A stretch of 64,000 nt of DNA, from positions 62,027-126,026 of the forward strand of contig NZ_JYCN01000018.1 of NCBI RefSeq assembly GCF_000876655.1, given 5' to 3'. Of the stretch, positions 44,468-52,748 are shown piece by piece (within the stretch, counting starts at the first letter, position 1; each line of letters begins with the position of its first letter). The DNA comes from Arthrobacter sp. SPG23. Lineage in GTDB: Bacteria; Actinomycetota; Actinomycetes; Actinomycetales; Micrococcaceae. Position numbers and translations under genes: made by a program. Below the pieces are notes generated by a model. The model searched no databases. It was not told where the DNA came from and saw nothing but the letters and a program-made list of their open reading frames with translations.

Positions 44468-44917
44468 GTGAAGCGGATTGTCGGAATTGTCCTGGCGGCG
44501 GTACTGGTCGTGGGGCTTGGTGCGTTCTTCGTGATCCGGTCCGCAGAGGACAAGGTTACTGACGATATGCTTTCCCGCGCCGGACGCTTCGCCATCCCGT
44601 CGGACTGGAAGCTGACCGACGAGACTGTCCGCCCGGAGCGGTTCATGTGCATCAGTACGAACCCATGCCCCAGCCTCTCCCGTCGCTGGGATACCGGGAA
44701 AGAGCTCACCGATGACGACATCAAGGCAATGTTCTCCGGGCTTGGTTTCGAGATGAAGTCGGATGGACCGTGCAGGCGACAGTCCAACGTCATCGGAAGC
44801 AGCCCTATCTGCATTTTGAGTGGAACCGATGGCGAGTTCGAGTACTCCTTCACCGTCTTTAGCCCTGCCCCAGGGGCACCTCAGCGTGTAGCCCTGGCCG
44901 CTGAGCAAGCACCCTGA
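44468..44917 (+). CDS. Membrane-anchored protein with Cys pairs, unknown function
   Basis: A 149-residue protein. GTG 44468 follows GGGGGAA and starts VKRIVGIVLAAVLVVGLGAFFVI, a membrane helix or uncleaved signal. The outside domain of about 115 residues contains two Cys pairs: MCISTNPCPS and GPCRRQ...PICILSG, so two disulfides are likely. No family recognised. Neighbours are accessory, and codon use looks ordinary for the genome, so it is probably expressed. Confidence 0.65.
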   Translation: MKRIVGIVLAAVLVVGLGAFFVIRSAEDKVTDDMLSRAGRFAIPSDWKLTDETVRPERFMCISTNPCPSLSRRWDTGKELTDDDIKAMFSGLGFEMKSDGPCRRQSNVIGSSPICILSGTDGEFEYSFTVFSPAPGAPQRVALAAEQAP

Positions 44918-45056
44918 ATCTTGGGAAATCTTGAGGATTCTTTATCTAGTCACTGGAAAAAACTAGCCGGTACTCTGAGACCATTCAGGCCGCGTCCGCT
45001 GCCTTGGGCCGCAGAACAAGGCGGCAATTCCGTTCAGTAACCGTGGGGGTAATACT
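44918..45056. other. Intergenic stretch with nothing recognised
   Basis: A slightly AT-rich patch (44930-44965) follows the previous gene, without a convincing hairpin terminator, promoter or repeat. Confidence 0.35.
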
Positions 45057-45399
45057 GTGCGCTCAAAAACTCCTTTCCACCTGACCGTTCTACGTCTGGC
45101 TGCTGCCATCGCCGCAGTCACGCTGACGGTTCTCCACCCCGCAGGTGATGGTAGTCAACCGGGACCTCGGTCCACCGGTGCCGCTCCGCCCGGATGACCG
45201 CGCCATGGAACAGCCGACGAAATCCGGCGTCTTCAACAGGACCAATTGGGACCGGCTGCACCCTGCGCTCGACGAAACTCTGGTGGACTCGAATGCCTCC
45301 CCTGTGCTTCTCTGGATCCCCGCCGAAACCGGCAGTGAAGTCATAGGCGTCAGCCAGCGAGCACTTAGAGCACTCGAGCAAGGTGCGGGCGGACGCTAA
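45057..45399 (+). pseudogene. Possible decayed gene for a secreted protein
   Basis: GTG 45057, preceded by CGTGGGGG, opens a 46-residue frame whose first 29 residues form a good signal peptide (basic start, then AAAIAAVTLTVL). It stops at 45197. An overlapping frame, 45145-45399, continues with 84 residues (NWDRLHPALDETLVDSNASPV), loosely like propeptide regions of subtilases. One frameshift near 45145-45195 would join them into a protein of about 110 residues. That the two belong together is inference; each could also be spurious. Confidence 0.3.
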
Positions 45400-45494
45400 C
45401 GGATCACTCAAGGAACGGTCGCCAAACCGGTTGATTCGTGGTGAGATGCTTCCAACGTCGCCCGCGGTTCGTACCGCCTGATGAGGGAATCACC

Positions 45495-46460
45495 ATGACT
45501 GCCGAGGAACACCGCATGCCGCACGGGTCGCGCCGCCACGGTGCGGCGATGGATGGGCGGTTAGCTCTTGTCACTGGTGCGACGGGCGGCATCGGACAGG
45601 CCGTCGCGACCGCCCTTGCCCGCGAGGGCGCAACCGTTGTGGTTGTCGGACGGTCAATCGCGCGCGCGAACGACGCGATACGCACCATCCGCGCGATTGT
45701 CCCCGGTGCGAAGCTTGAGCCGCTTGCCTGCGACCTGTCCGACCAGGCGTCGATCCGATCGGCCGCACGGGAGTTCCTTGGTCAACACGACAAGCTCAAC
45801 GTCCTTGTGAACTCCGCGGGCGTCTTCCGCAAGGAACGCCATGAGACGCCCGACGGGCTCGAACTCACCTTCGCCACCAACGTGATGAGCTACTTTTTGC
45901 TCACGACCCAGCTCGAAGCAGCGCTCAAGCGGGCCGCGACTGCCGGAAGCCCCGCCGCCGGCAATCGTGACGCCGCCCCGGGCGCATCGGGGACCTCGCG
46001 GGTCATCAACATTGCCTCGAAGTACTCAAACGGGCCCTGGGTCACCAAACTCGACTTCGACGATCTCCAGACGGCGAAGGGCAGGTACAGCTTTCTCCGC
46101 TCCACTCCCCCTACGATGCTCGCCCGTGTTCTCTTGACCCAGGAGCTCGCCGAGCGCTTCAGCGGTACTGGCGTGGTTGTAAATGCCGTACACCCGGGAC
46201 TTGTCAAGAACACGGCCCTTCTCCACGACGTCGGCGGCGCATTCCGCTGGCTCACGAACACGCTCGGCGCGACCGCCGAGAAGGGCGCCGACACCGCAGT
46301 GTGGCTGGCCACTTCACCCGAGGCGGTCTCTGTCTCCGGCAAGCTCTGGGCGAAGCGCAAGGAACTGAAGACGCCCGGCATGGGTTTGGATCCGGATGCC
46401 CGGAAGCGGTTGTGGGACGAGTGCACGCGCCTATCCAAGCCGCACATAGGCACGGTGTGA
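45495..46460 (+). CDS. SDR-family protein without the YxxxK catalytic motif
   Basis: A 321-residue Rossmann protein of the retinol-dehydrogenase-like SDR group. TGATGGIG (residues 27-34) binds NAD(P), LVNSAGV is the NAG motif, INIASKYS carries Ser175, and AVHPGLVKNTALL is the usual PG motif. Where homologues have YxxSKLANVLF, this protein reads TPPTMLARVLL (residues 204-214), so the catalytic Tyr and Lys are Thr and Met. Possible readings: a catalytically dead binding protein, a divergent enzyme or a local double frameshift, although flanking sequence is in register. ATG 45495 with GAGGGAA upstream. Confidence 0.83.
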   Translation: MTAEEHRMPHGSRRHGAAMDGRLALVTGATGGIGQAVATALAREGATVVVVGRSIARANDAIRTIRAIVPGAKLEPLACDLSDQASIRSAAREFLGQHDKLNVLVNSAGVFRKERHETPDGLELTFATNVMSYFLLTTQLEAALKRAATAGSPAAGNRDAAPGASGTSRVINIASKYSNGPWVTKLDFDDLQTAKGRYSFLRSTPPTMLARVLLTQELAERFSGTGVVVNAVHPGLVKNTALLHDVGGAFRWLTNTLGATAEKGADTAVWLATSPEAVSVSGKLWAKRKELKTPGMGLDPDARKRLWDECTRLSKPHIGTV

Positions 46461-46481
46461 GCGTGTCGTCTCCGGCCGGGA

Positions 46482-46778
46482 TCAGCCGATAGTCGCCGCT
46501 TCATCCAGGGTGTGCGGTTCGAAGTGCTCCAGCATTTCGCGGATGGCTTCATAGCCCTGGGTAAATGCGGGTGAGGCCCGCCACACGTCGACCTGTTCAA
46601 GCGACTCCCAGGGGCCGGTACTGATGAACCTGTTGGGAACATCGCGATCGTGCATCAGTACGGCTTTCGCACCGGGAAAATCCTCTTCAGTCTTCCGGGC
46701 GAGATCGCGCCATGCCTGGACGAAGTCATTTTCCCTGCCGGGTTTCACCAGCCAGATTCCGAGCGTGTAAACAGACAT
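46482..46778 (-). CDS. Antibiotic-biosynthesis-monooxygenase-type (ABM) small protein
   Basis: A 98-residue ferredoxin-like alpha+beta protein of the ABM/dimeric barrel type: YTLGIWLVKPGRENDFVQAWRDLARK, then GAKAVLMHDRDVPNRFISTGPWESLEQVDVWRASPAF. Dimeric barrels include cofactor-free monooxygenases and haem-degrading enzymes, but the family also has many members of unknown activity. ATG 46778 follows GGAGGCC; the extension to 46880 has no such site. Convergent with the SDR gene. Confidence 0.8.
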   Translation of the reverse strand: MSVYTLGIWLVKPGRENDFVQAWRDLARKTEEDFPGAKAVLMHDRDVPNRFISTGPWESLEQVDVWRASPAFTQGYEAIREMLEHFEPHTLDEAATIG

Positions 46779-46917
46779 CGCGAAGGCCTCCAATCGCGTG
46801 CGGGGTGGGTATTCCCGATTATCGTCCCGCCAGCCGGAGCCGGGTAGGGCCACATGGCACGTGGTCCGCTCCCCCGGCACCCAACCTGGTACTTGGCCCC
46901 TGACCCCGCAAGGTCCT

Positions 46918-47394
46918 TCAGGCCCCGTCGTAGGCGGCCTGCAGCTCGCTGATCACCAGCTTGCGCATTCCCAGCATTGCCTGCATGGCACGCTGCGCAC
47001 CCTCAGGATCCGGCCCGCCCAGCAATTGCCCCATGGCGGAAGGCACTACTTGCCACGAAAGGCCGAACTTGTCCTTGAGCCAGCCGCACTGGCCCTCCGA
47101 ACCGCCGGCCGTGAGTGCCGTCCAGCATCGGTCCACTTCTTCCTGTGAGGAGCAGTTGATTACGAAGGAAACAGCTTCAGTGAACGTGAATGCAGGCCCA
47201 CCGTTGAGACCCAGGAATTTGCGGCCGTCAATTTCGAACTCCACGGTCATCGCCTGGCCTGCGGTGCCGGGTCCAACGTCGCCATAACGGGCTACATTAA
47301 GAATTTTCGAGTCATCAAAGACCGAGACATAGAAGTCCGCGGCTTCCTCGGCCTGGGTGTCAAACCATAGGCAGGTGGTGATCTTTTCAGTCAC
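46918..47394 (-). CDS. VOC family protein (PhnB-like)
   Basis: A 158-residue vicinal-oxygen-chelate protein of the PhnB/3-demethylubiquinone methyltransferase-like group: CLWFDTQAEEAADFYVSVFDDSKI, EFEIDGRKFLGLNGGPAFTFTEAVSFVINCSSQEEVDRCW, GQCGWLKDKFGLSWQVVP. Two beta-alpha-beta units make one VOC domain. Members are often annotated as bleomycin-resistance or glyoxalase-like, but this subgroup has no established enzyme activity. ATG 47394. Confidence 0.87.
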   Translation of the reverse strand: MTEKITTCLWFDTQAEEAADFYVSVFDDSKILNVARYGDVGPGTAGQAMTVEFEIDGRKFLGLNGGPAFTFTEAVSFVINCSSQEEVDRCWTALTAGGSEGQCGWLKDKFGLSWQVVPSAMGQLLGGPDPEGAQRAMQAMLGMRKLVISELQAAYDGA

Positions 47395-47404
47395 TTGGTT
47401 CCCT

Positions 47405-47432
47405 CATCTCGCTGGCTTCATCTCACTGGCTT
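47405..47432. repeat. Tandem 14-bp repeat, two copies
   Basis: CATCTCGCTGGCTT is followed directly by CATCTCACTGGCTT (one mismatch), 10 nt upstream of the PhnB-like gene start. It may be a slipped-strand duplication and could affect that gene's leader. Confidence 0.6.
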
Positions 47433-47525
47433 CGCCGGAATGGACTCCCGACGGCGATCCTTCGGTTGCGTGTGCGAGCCTAGCGGCGGGTGATTCGCGG
47501 CACAATGGGGCCGGTAAGCCGGCCG

Positions 47526-47894
47526 CTAATGCGGCAGCTGGCTGACCAGCCCAACGGTGTTCCCTTCGCTGTCGCGGATGAAAGCCATCCATTCGTCGGT
47601 TCCGGCCGGACCCAGACGGTCATCTGCATGGCTGAAGATCACCTTGGGCTCCTCAACTATCTCCACTCCCCTGCCCCGGAGCCCGGTCACGGATTCCCTG
47701 ACGTCAGGCACTGCCAGGTAGAGCAAGGCGGACGGCGCCCCGGTTTCGAGCAGCAAGCGCACGCCGTCCAGGTCAAAAAAGAGGAGCCCGGGCGGATCGA
47801 ATAATGCCCGGGCCTTGACGCCGAGCAGGGCGGCGTAAAACTCCCCTGCCCGCGGGAGGTCGCTGGCATGTTGCGCGATCTGGACAAGTCTCAT
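47526..47894 (-). CDS. VOC family protein (glyoxalase/bleomycin-resistance-like)
   Basis: A 122-residue VOC domain: RLVQIAQHASDLPRAGEFYAALLGV, LLFFDLDGVRLLLETG, LLYLAVPDVRESVTGLRGRGVEIVEEP and FIRDSEGNTVGLVSQ. His8 and Glu115 (region DSEGN) sit at the metal-ligand positions of the glyoxalase fold. A second VOC gene lies 131 nt away on the same strand, but the two share little sequence beyond the fold. Substrate unknown. Confidence 0.87.
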   Translation of the reverse strand: MRLVQIAQHASDLPRAGEFYAALLGVKARALFDPPGLLFFDLDGVRLLLETGAPSALLYLAVPDVRESVTGLRGRGVEIVEEPKVIFSHADDRLGPAGTDEWMAFIRDSEGNTVGLVSQLPH

Positions 47895-48050
47895 GGTGCC
47901 GTCCGGTTTGTCGTTGCGTGATGAATTGGTGCAGTGGGGCGCGAAGAGAGACGCCGGAAATATTGGTGGCGGTGTTTCCGGTCACAGTCTAGAGCCGCCG
48001 ACGACGGTCACGCAGGCTTACATCGGCTCGTCCCGGCGGCAAACCGCAAC

Positions 48051-48056
48051 TAGGGT
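48051..48056 (+). promoter_or_regulatory. -10 box for the DUF3054 gene, leaderless start
   Basis: TAGGGT, 6 nt before ATG 48063. Confidence 0.5.
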
Positions 48057-48062
48057 GGAGAT

Positions 48063-48479
48063 ATGCCTTCCCGCCCTGACCCGACACCCGTCCGCGCCGC
48101 TGCCAGGAACGCGGCAGTACTTGCCGCCCTCGCTGATACCGTCCTGATCCTGGCGTTTGCGGCCATCGGCCGGGACGCGCACCAGCGCGGAGACGTGATC
48201 ACCGGGGTCCTCTCGACGGCCTGGCCGTTTCTGGCCGGGGCTGCCATCGCGTGGCTTGCCTTGCGGGTGTGGCGGGGGCCGTTGCGCGTCTGGCCGGAAG
48301 GCGTCGCTGTGTGGCTTGGCGCCGTGGCCCTGGGCATGGTTCTGCGGGCGGCGACCGGACAGACAGTGGTCCTGCCGTTCGTGATTGTTGCCACGCTGAG
48401 CCTGGGCGTTTTCCTTGTGGGCTACCGTCTGATTGTGGCCGCTGCCGGCCGGCTCAAAGGACGCCGGCAGCTCCGCTGA
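48063..48479 (+). CDS. DUF3054 membrane protein
   Basis: A 138-residue protein with four hydrophobic segments (AALADTVLILAFAAIG, AWPFLAGAAIAWLALRVW, VAVWLGAVALGMVLRAA, VVLPFVIVATLSLGVFLVGYRLI) and a basic C-terminus. The pattern RAATGQTVVLPFVIVA and GRDAHQRGD before helix two are typical of DUF3054, a family found across actinobacteria and haloarchaea. Function unknown. ATG 48063. Confidence 0.82.
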   Translation: MPSRPDPTPVRAAARNAAVLAALADTVLILAFAAIGRDAHQRGDVITGVLSTAWPFLAGAAIAWLALRVWRGPLRVWPEGVAVWLGAVALGMVLRAATGQTVVLPFVIVATLSLGVFLVGYRLIVAAAGRLKGRRQLR

Positions 48480-48495
48480 TTCACCCTGAATGTAC

Positions 48496-48501
48496 TAGGC
48501 T
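48496..48501 (+). promoter_or_regulatory. -10 box for the Lrp-type gene
   Basis: TAGGCT, predicted start about 48508, so the leader is about 54 nt and includes GAAAGG before GTG 48562. Confidence 0.45.
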
Positions 48502-48561
48502 GGCAGCACACAGCATCGCCTGCCGTCCCCCTCAAGGGCCCACCCATCCGAAAGGTCAAGA

Positions 48562-48843
48562 GTGATCACCGCATTCGTCCTGATCAAGACAGACGCCTCC
48601 CGAATTCCGGAGACGGCCGAGGAAATTTCGGCGATTCCGGGCATCAGCGAGGTCTACTCCGTGACCGGGGAATGGGACCTGATTGCTGTGGCGCGGGTGG
48701 CGAAGCACGATGACCTGGCGGACGTTATTGCGGACAAGCTGTCGAAGGTACCCGCGGTGGTGCACACGACGACGCACATCGCGTTCCGCGCCTACTCCCA
48801 GCACGACCTCGATGCGGCATTCTCACTGGGCTTCGAGCAGTAA
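48562..48843 (+). CDS. Lrp/AsnC ligand-binding (RAM) domain protein
   Basis: A 93-residue stand-alone RAM domain without the DNA-binding helix-turn-helix of full Lrp. ITAFVLIKTDASRIPETAEEISAIPGISEVYSVTGEWDLIAVARV is the typical beta-alpha-beta start, followed by the GEWD/ HDDLADVI loop and HTTTHIAFRAYS. Stand-alone RAM proteins bind amino acids and may modulate partner regulators or enzymes. It is next to trpD, so a role in amino acid sensing is plausible, though not shown. GTG 48562. Confidence 0.87.
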   Translation: MITAFVLIKTDASRIPETAEEISAIPGISEVYSVTGEWDLIAVARVAKHDDLADVIADKLSKVPAVVHTTTHIAFRAYSQHDLDAAFSLGFEQ

Positions 48844-48857
48844 GCCCGGCGGGGCTC

Positions 48858-49916
48858 CTAACCCTGGGTGAGGGCAACCCACTTTTCCAGCACGGCCGCC
48901 GCGGCACCCGAGTCAATGGCCTTTTCCGCGCGCTTCAACGCGGCCGCCATCCGGTCGGTCAGCGGACCGTTGGCGTCGACGTCGAACGCCACCAGACCTG
49001 CGGCCGCATTCAGCAGGACGGCGTCACGCGCCGGACCCGCTACGCCGCTCAAAACATCACGAACGACGGCGGCATTGGCTGTGGCGTCCCCGCCGCGGAG
49101 CTCTTCGACAGTTGCGGGACGGATGCCCAGCGCCTGCGGATCAAACGTCTGCTCGGTCACCTCGCCGTTCCGGATCTCCCAGACGGTGGACGGCCCGGTG
49201 GTTGTCAGTTCGTCCAGGCCGTCGCTCCCCCTGAATACCAACCCGCGGCTGCCGCGCTTGGCCAGGACCCCGGCCACCAAGGGCGCCATCCTCGCATTGG
49301 CGACGCCGACTGCGGAGGCCTGAACGCGCGCCGGGTTTGTCAACGGACCGAGGAAGTTGAACGCCGTCGGAATGGCAAGCTCCCGTCGGGGCACGGCGGT
49401 GTGACGGAACGACGGGTGGAACACCTGAGCGAAGCAGAACGTGATGCCCGCCTCGTCGGCGTTGCGTGCAACCCGGTCAATCGGCAGGTCAAGCCGGACG
49501 CCGAGTGCTTCCAGCACGTCCGCTGACCCGGACGACGACGACGACGCACGGTTGCCATGCTTGACCACTTTTGCGCCGGCTCCCGCGCAGACGAGGGCAG
49601 CCATGGTGGAAATGTTGACGGTGTTCAGCTGGTCGCCGCCGGTGCCCACGATATCCAGCTTCTCGCCGCCGATCTCGACGGGGTTCGCGTGCGCCAGCAT
49701 GGCCTCAACAAGCCCGGCGATCTCATCCACCGTCTCGCCCTTTGATCGCAGCGCCACCAGGAATCCGGCGATCTGCGAAGGAGTAGCCTCCCCGGACATG
49801 ATGGTATCCATGGCCCATTCCGTGTTGTCGGCCGTGAGGTCCGTGCCGTTGATCAGTGCCGAAATGAGCCGCGGCCAGGTGTTGCCCGCCGCCTGTGCAG
49901 ATGCCTGTGAAGTCAC
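48858..49916 (-). CDS. trpD: Anthranilate phosphoribosyltransferase TrpD
   Basis: A 352-residue enzyme joining anthranilate to PRPP in tryptophan synthesis. Motifs: [22 protein letters not shown] (the GTGGD PRPP loop), [21 protein letters not shown] (KHGN and the ribose-phosphate loop), and [20 protein letters not shown]. The helical N-terminal domain spans about residues 14-85. GTG 49916 with the AGGAGG overlapping the -10/start region suggests a largely leaderless mRNA. It is separate from other trp genes in this window, as often in actinobacteria, and convergent with the RAM-domain gene. Confidence 0.95.
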   Translation of the reverse strand: MTSQASAQAAGNTWPRLISALINGTDLTADNTEWAMDTIMSGEATPSQIAGFLVALRSKGETVDEIAGLVEAMLAHANPVEIGGEKLDIVGTGGDQLNTVNISTMAALVCAGAGAKVVKHGNRASSSSSGSADVLEALGVRLDLPIDRVARNADEAGITFCFAQVFHPSFRHTAVPRRELAIPTAFNFLGPLTNPARVQASAVGVANARMAPLVAGVLAKRGSRGLVFRGSDGLDELTTTGPSTVWEIRNGEVTEQTFDPQALGIRPATVEELRGGDATANAAVVRDVLSGVAGPARDAVLLNAAAGLVAFDVDANGPLTDRMAAALKRAEKAIDSGAAAAVLEKWVALTQG

Positions 49917-49922
49917 CTCCTG

Positions 49923-49928
49923 ATGCTA
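49923..49928 (-). promoter_or_regulatory. -10 box for trpD, leaderless start
   Basis: Minus-strand TAGCAT, 6 nt before GTG 49916. Confidence 0.5.
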
Positions 49929-50049
49929 TCGAGGCACCCGCCCCGATGACCAATGTGAACCGGCCGGGGAACTTTTCCGCGCGAATTCGCGTCTTTGTAG
50001 AAAAAGTCTCCGCAAAAGGCGGTTTGCGTTGGGCAGGAGGAACTTTTAC

Positions 50050-50062
50050 AGACATAATGTCT
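50050..50062. promoter_or_regulatory. AGACATAATGTCT palindrome over the ctaE -10
   Basis: Perfect 6-bp arms around one base, directly over the CATAAT box (50053-50058) and 3 nt before GTG 50065. A repressor bound here would block transcription of ctaE-qcrCAB. Confidence 0.55.
50053..50058 (+). promoter_or_regulatory. -10 box for ctaE, leaderless start
   Basis: CATAAT, 6 nt before GTG 50065. Confidence 0.5.
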
Positions 50063-50064
50063 AT

Positions 50065-50703
50065 GTGACATCTGCGACCCATGCCCCCAGTACCCCGGCG
50101 CACCCGACGCTGAACCGCCCGAATATGGTTTCCGTAGGAACCGTTGTCTGGTTGTCCAGTGAGTTGATGTTCTTCGCCGGTCTCTTTGCCATGTACTTCA
50201 CACTCCGTTCGACGTCCGGACAGATGTGGGCCGAAGAGACAGCCAAGCTCAACTTCCCCTTTGCGCTCGTAAACACGATCGTCCTCGTGGCAAGTTCCTT
50301 CACTTGCCAGATGGGCGTCTTCGCCGCTGAGCGGCTCCAGCCGCGCCGCGCCGGCGGCCCCCTTGCCTTTACGCGTTGGGGGATGAACGAATGGTTCACC
50401 CTCACGTTCATCATGGGTGCCTTCTTCGTTGCCGGCCAGGCAACCGAATACGCCATGCTCGTCTCGGAGCATGTGTCGCTCTCGTCGAACGCGTATGGCT
50501 CAGCCTTCTACATGACCACCGGCTTCCACGGCCTGCACGTCATCGGCGGCCTCATCGCCTTCCTCTTTATCATCGGCCGTTCGTTCGCCGCCAAGAAGTT
50601 TGGTCACTTCGAAGCTACGTCCGCGATTGTCACCTCGTACTACTGGCACTTCGTCGACGTCGTGTGGATCGGCCTCTTCCTGGTCATCTACGTCCTCAGG
50701 TAG
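50065..50703 (+). CDS. ctaE: Cytochrome c oxidase subunit III
   Basis: A 212-residue polytopic membrane subunit of the aa3 oxidase, with five membrane helices: [81 protein letters not shown] and [28 protein letters not shown] and GFHGLHV are conserved in heme-copper oxidases. It is the first gene of ctaE-qcrC-qcrA-qcrB, the actinobacterial supercomplex operon. GTG 50065 is chosen because of the adjacent -10 and matches typical actinobacterial N-termini (TSATHAP). Confidence 0.95.
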   Translation: MTSATHAPSTPAHPTLNRPNMVSVGTVVWLSSELMFFAGLFAMYFTLRSTSGQMWAEETAKLNFPFALVNTIVLVASSFTCQMGVFAAERLQPRRAGGPLAFTRWGMNEWFTLTFIMGAFFVAGQATEYAMLVSEHVSLSSNAYGSAFYMTTGFHGLHVIGGLIAFLFIIGRSFAAKKFGHFEATSAIVTSYYWHFVDVVWIGLFLVIYVLR

Positions 50704-50790
50704 CCCCGACTTGACTCTTTTTCTACAAGAGGCAGAATTTCAAGAAGCGGCTCCCGGAGCCGACGCAGGATCGAAAAAAGGAACCACCAC

Positions 50791-51579
50791 GTGAAGGCAC
50801 TCTCGCAGAAGCGACGTCACCCACTGGCAGCCATTGCGCTGCTGCTGATGGGCCTCCTCCTCACTGGTGGGCTGTACGCCGTTGCCACCACCGTCAACGA
50901 GGCCAAGGCTTCCACCACCAGCTTCAGTGCCAATGACACTGAAGAGGGCGGGAAGCTTTTCGCCGCCAACTGCGCAACATGCCACGGCATGGGTGCGAGC
51001 GGAACCAAGGACGGACCCTCACTTGTGGGCGTCGGTGCTGCCGCCGTTGACTTCCAGGTAGGCACGGGGCGCATGCCCATGCAGATGAATGGCCCGCAGG
51101 CCTACAAAAAGCCCGCACAGTTCAACGACGAACAGACCCACCAGCTGTCCGCTTACGTCGCTTCGCTCGGGCCCGGCCCGTCCATCCCCGAAGAAGGCCT
51201 CCTGGACGCGCAGGGCAATGCTGCCGAAGGTGGCGAGCTCTTCCGCGTCAACTGCGCCATGTGCCACAACGCAGCGGCCGCCGGCGGTGCGCTCACCCGC
51301 GGCAAGTTCGCTCCGGCCCTCGCAGACGTCTCCGAGAAGCACATCTACGAGGCCATGGTCACCGGACCGCAGAACATGCCGGTCTTCAACGATGCCAACG
51401 TCTCCCCCGAAGGCAAGCGTGACATCATCACCTTCCTCAAGCAGATCGAAGCTAACGGTTCACCCGGCGGAGCCGATCTCGGCGCACTGGGCCCGGTTTC
51501 TGAAGGTTTGTTTGTCTGGATCGCCGGCCTGGGCGTCATCATCGCCTTCACCATCTGGCTGACGTCCCGGACGTCCTAG
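50791..51579 (+). CDS. qcrC: Diheme cytochrome c subunit QcrC
   Basis: A 262-residue cytochrome cc subunit of the bcc complex. N-terminal anchor (AAIALLLMGLLLTGGLYAV), two heme-binding sites CATCH (about residue 62) and CAMCH (about 163), each with axial Met candidates further on, and a C-terminal anchor (LFVWIAGLGVIIAFTIWLTS). Carries electrons from the Rieske protein to the aa3 CuA site inside the supercomplex, replacing soluble cytochrome c. GTG 50791 with AAAAAGGAACC upstream. Second of the four-gene operon. Confidence 0.95.
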   Translation: MKALSQKRRHPLAAIALLLMGLLLTGGLYAVATTVNEAKASTTSFSANDTEEGGKLFAANCATCHGMGASGTKDGPSLVGVGAAAVDFQVGTGRMPMQMNGPQAYKKPAQFNDEQTHQLSAYVASLGPGPSIPEEGLLDAQGNAAEGGELFRVNCAMCHNAAAAGGALTRGKFAPALADVSEKHIYEAMVTGPQNMPVFNDANVSPEGKRDIITFLKQIEANGSPGGADLGALGPVSEGLFVWIAGLGVIIAFTIWLTSRTS

Positions 51580-51677
51580 CGCGTCCGCAACTGTAAGAAC
51601 TCCTGCTGACAAGTCAGCAGTATGGAATTGAAAACTAACCCGGCACAGGCCGGGACGAGAGAAGGATGAGGCGAATT

Positions 51678-52748
51678 ATGGGCAACCATAGTGACGGCAG
51701 TCCGAACCACTCGGGCACCGTAGCTACGGCTGGTCAGAATGAGGTGGAGAAGTTCCAGGATCCTGGAATTCCCCCGCATCGTTTGCGCCTGGCTGACACG
51801 GACCCGAAGGCCGCAAAGCGTGCAGAACGGCAGGTTGCCATTCTCTTCGGCAGCTCGGTCGTGGGCACCGTGATCTTCCTGGTGGCGTACTTCGCCATCG
51901 ATCTTGGACCCGACTCCACGATCGCCACCATCCGGCTGCAGAATGCCCTGCTGGGCATCGGCACCGCCTTTGCCATGCTCGGCATCGGCACCGGCATCGT
52001 CCACTGGGCCAAGGCCCTCATGCCGGACCACGAAGTCTCCGAAGAACGCCATGCCATCCGCACCGAGGAGGACCGCCAGGCGGCAGTCCGCATCGTTGAT
52101 GACATTGTCGAAGAAACGGGCATCAAGCGCCGGCCGCTGATCCGCAACACCCTCCTCGGCGCCGTAGCGCTGGCTCCGTTGCCTGCACTGGCCGTCTTCG
52201 GTGACCTTGGTCCCCGCCCGGACGACAAGCTGGCACACACCATGTGGGCCCCGCAGGAAGGCAAGCTCAAGCGCCTCACCCGGGACCCCGATGGCACGCC
52301 CATCAAGGCCTCTGACGTCACCATCGGCTCTGCTTTCCACGTGATTCCGGAAGGCCTGAACGAACTGCATGAAGGCAAGCTGAACGAAAAAGCCAAGGCT
52401 GTCGTCCTGCTCATGCGCCTTAACCCCGAGTCCCTCAAGCCCTCCGCGGGCCGCGAGGACTGGAGCTACAACGGCATTGTTGCCTACTCGAAGATCTGCA
52501 CCCACGTTGGTTGCCCTGTTGCCCTGTACGAGCAGCAGACCCACCACCTGCTGTGCCCGTGCCACCAGTCAACCTTTGACCTGACCCAGGAATGCAAGGT
52601 TATCTTTGGCCCGGCCAGCCGGCCTCTCCCCCAGCTGCCCATCGCAGTTGACGCCGAGGGCTACCTGGTCGCTACGAGCGACTTCAAAGAACCCGTAGGA
52701 CCGAGTTACTGGGAGCGTGATGAGCATGAGCGCAACATCAACAGCTAA
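51678..52748 (+). CDS. qcrA: Rieske iron-sulfur subunit QcrA
   Basis: A 356-residue 2Fe-2S subunit. Three N-terminal membrane helices (AILFGSSVVGTVIFLVAYFAI, LLGIGTAFAMLGIGTGIVHW, and one at about 160-180) precede the Rieske domain, with CTHVGCP and CPCHQS as cluster ligands. The inserted region before the cluster (residues ~200-260) is typical of actinobacterial QcrA. ATG 51678 is chosen over 51666 because GAGAAGG would otherwise sit one base from the start. Its last 23 nt overlap the qcrB start region, so they are co-translated. Confidence 0.94.
   Translation: MGNHSDGSPNHSGTVATAGQNEVEKFQDPGIPPHRLRLADTDPKAAKRAERQVAILFGSSVVGTVIFLVAYFAIDLGPDSTIATIRLQNALLGIGTAFAMLGIGTGIVHWAKALMPDHEVSEERHAIRTEEDRQAAVRIVDDIVEETGIKRRPLIRNTLLGAVALAPLPALAVFGDLGPRPDDKLAHTMWAPQEGKLKRLTRDPDGTPIKASDVTIGSAFHVIPEGLNELHEGKLNEKAKAVVLLMRLNPESLKPSAGREDWSYNGIVAYSKICTHVGCPVALYEQQTHHLLCPCHQSTFDLTQECKVIFGPASRPLPQLPIAVDAEGYLVATSDFKEPVGPSYWERDEHERNINS

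Noticed and set aside
44227..44562. 111-residue frame on the plus strand
   Set aside because: Overlaps the better supported start at 44468 in another frame and has no domain.
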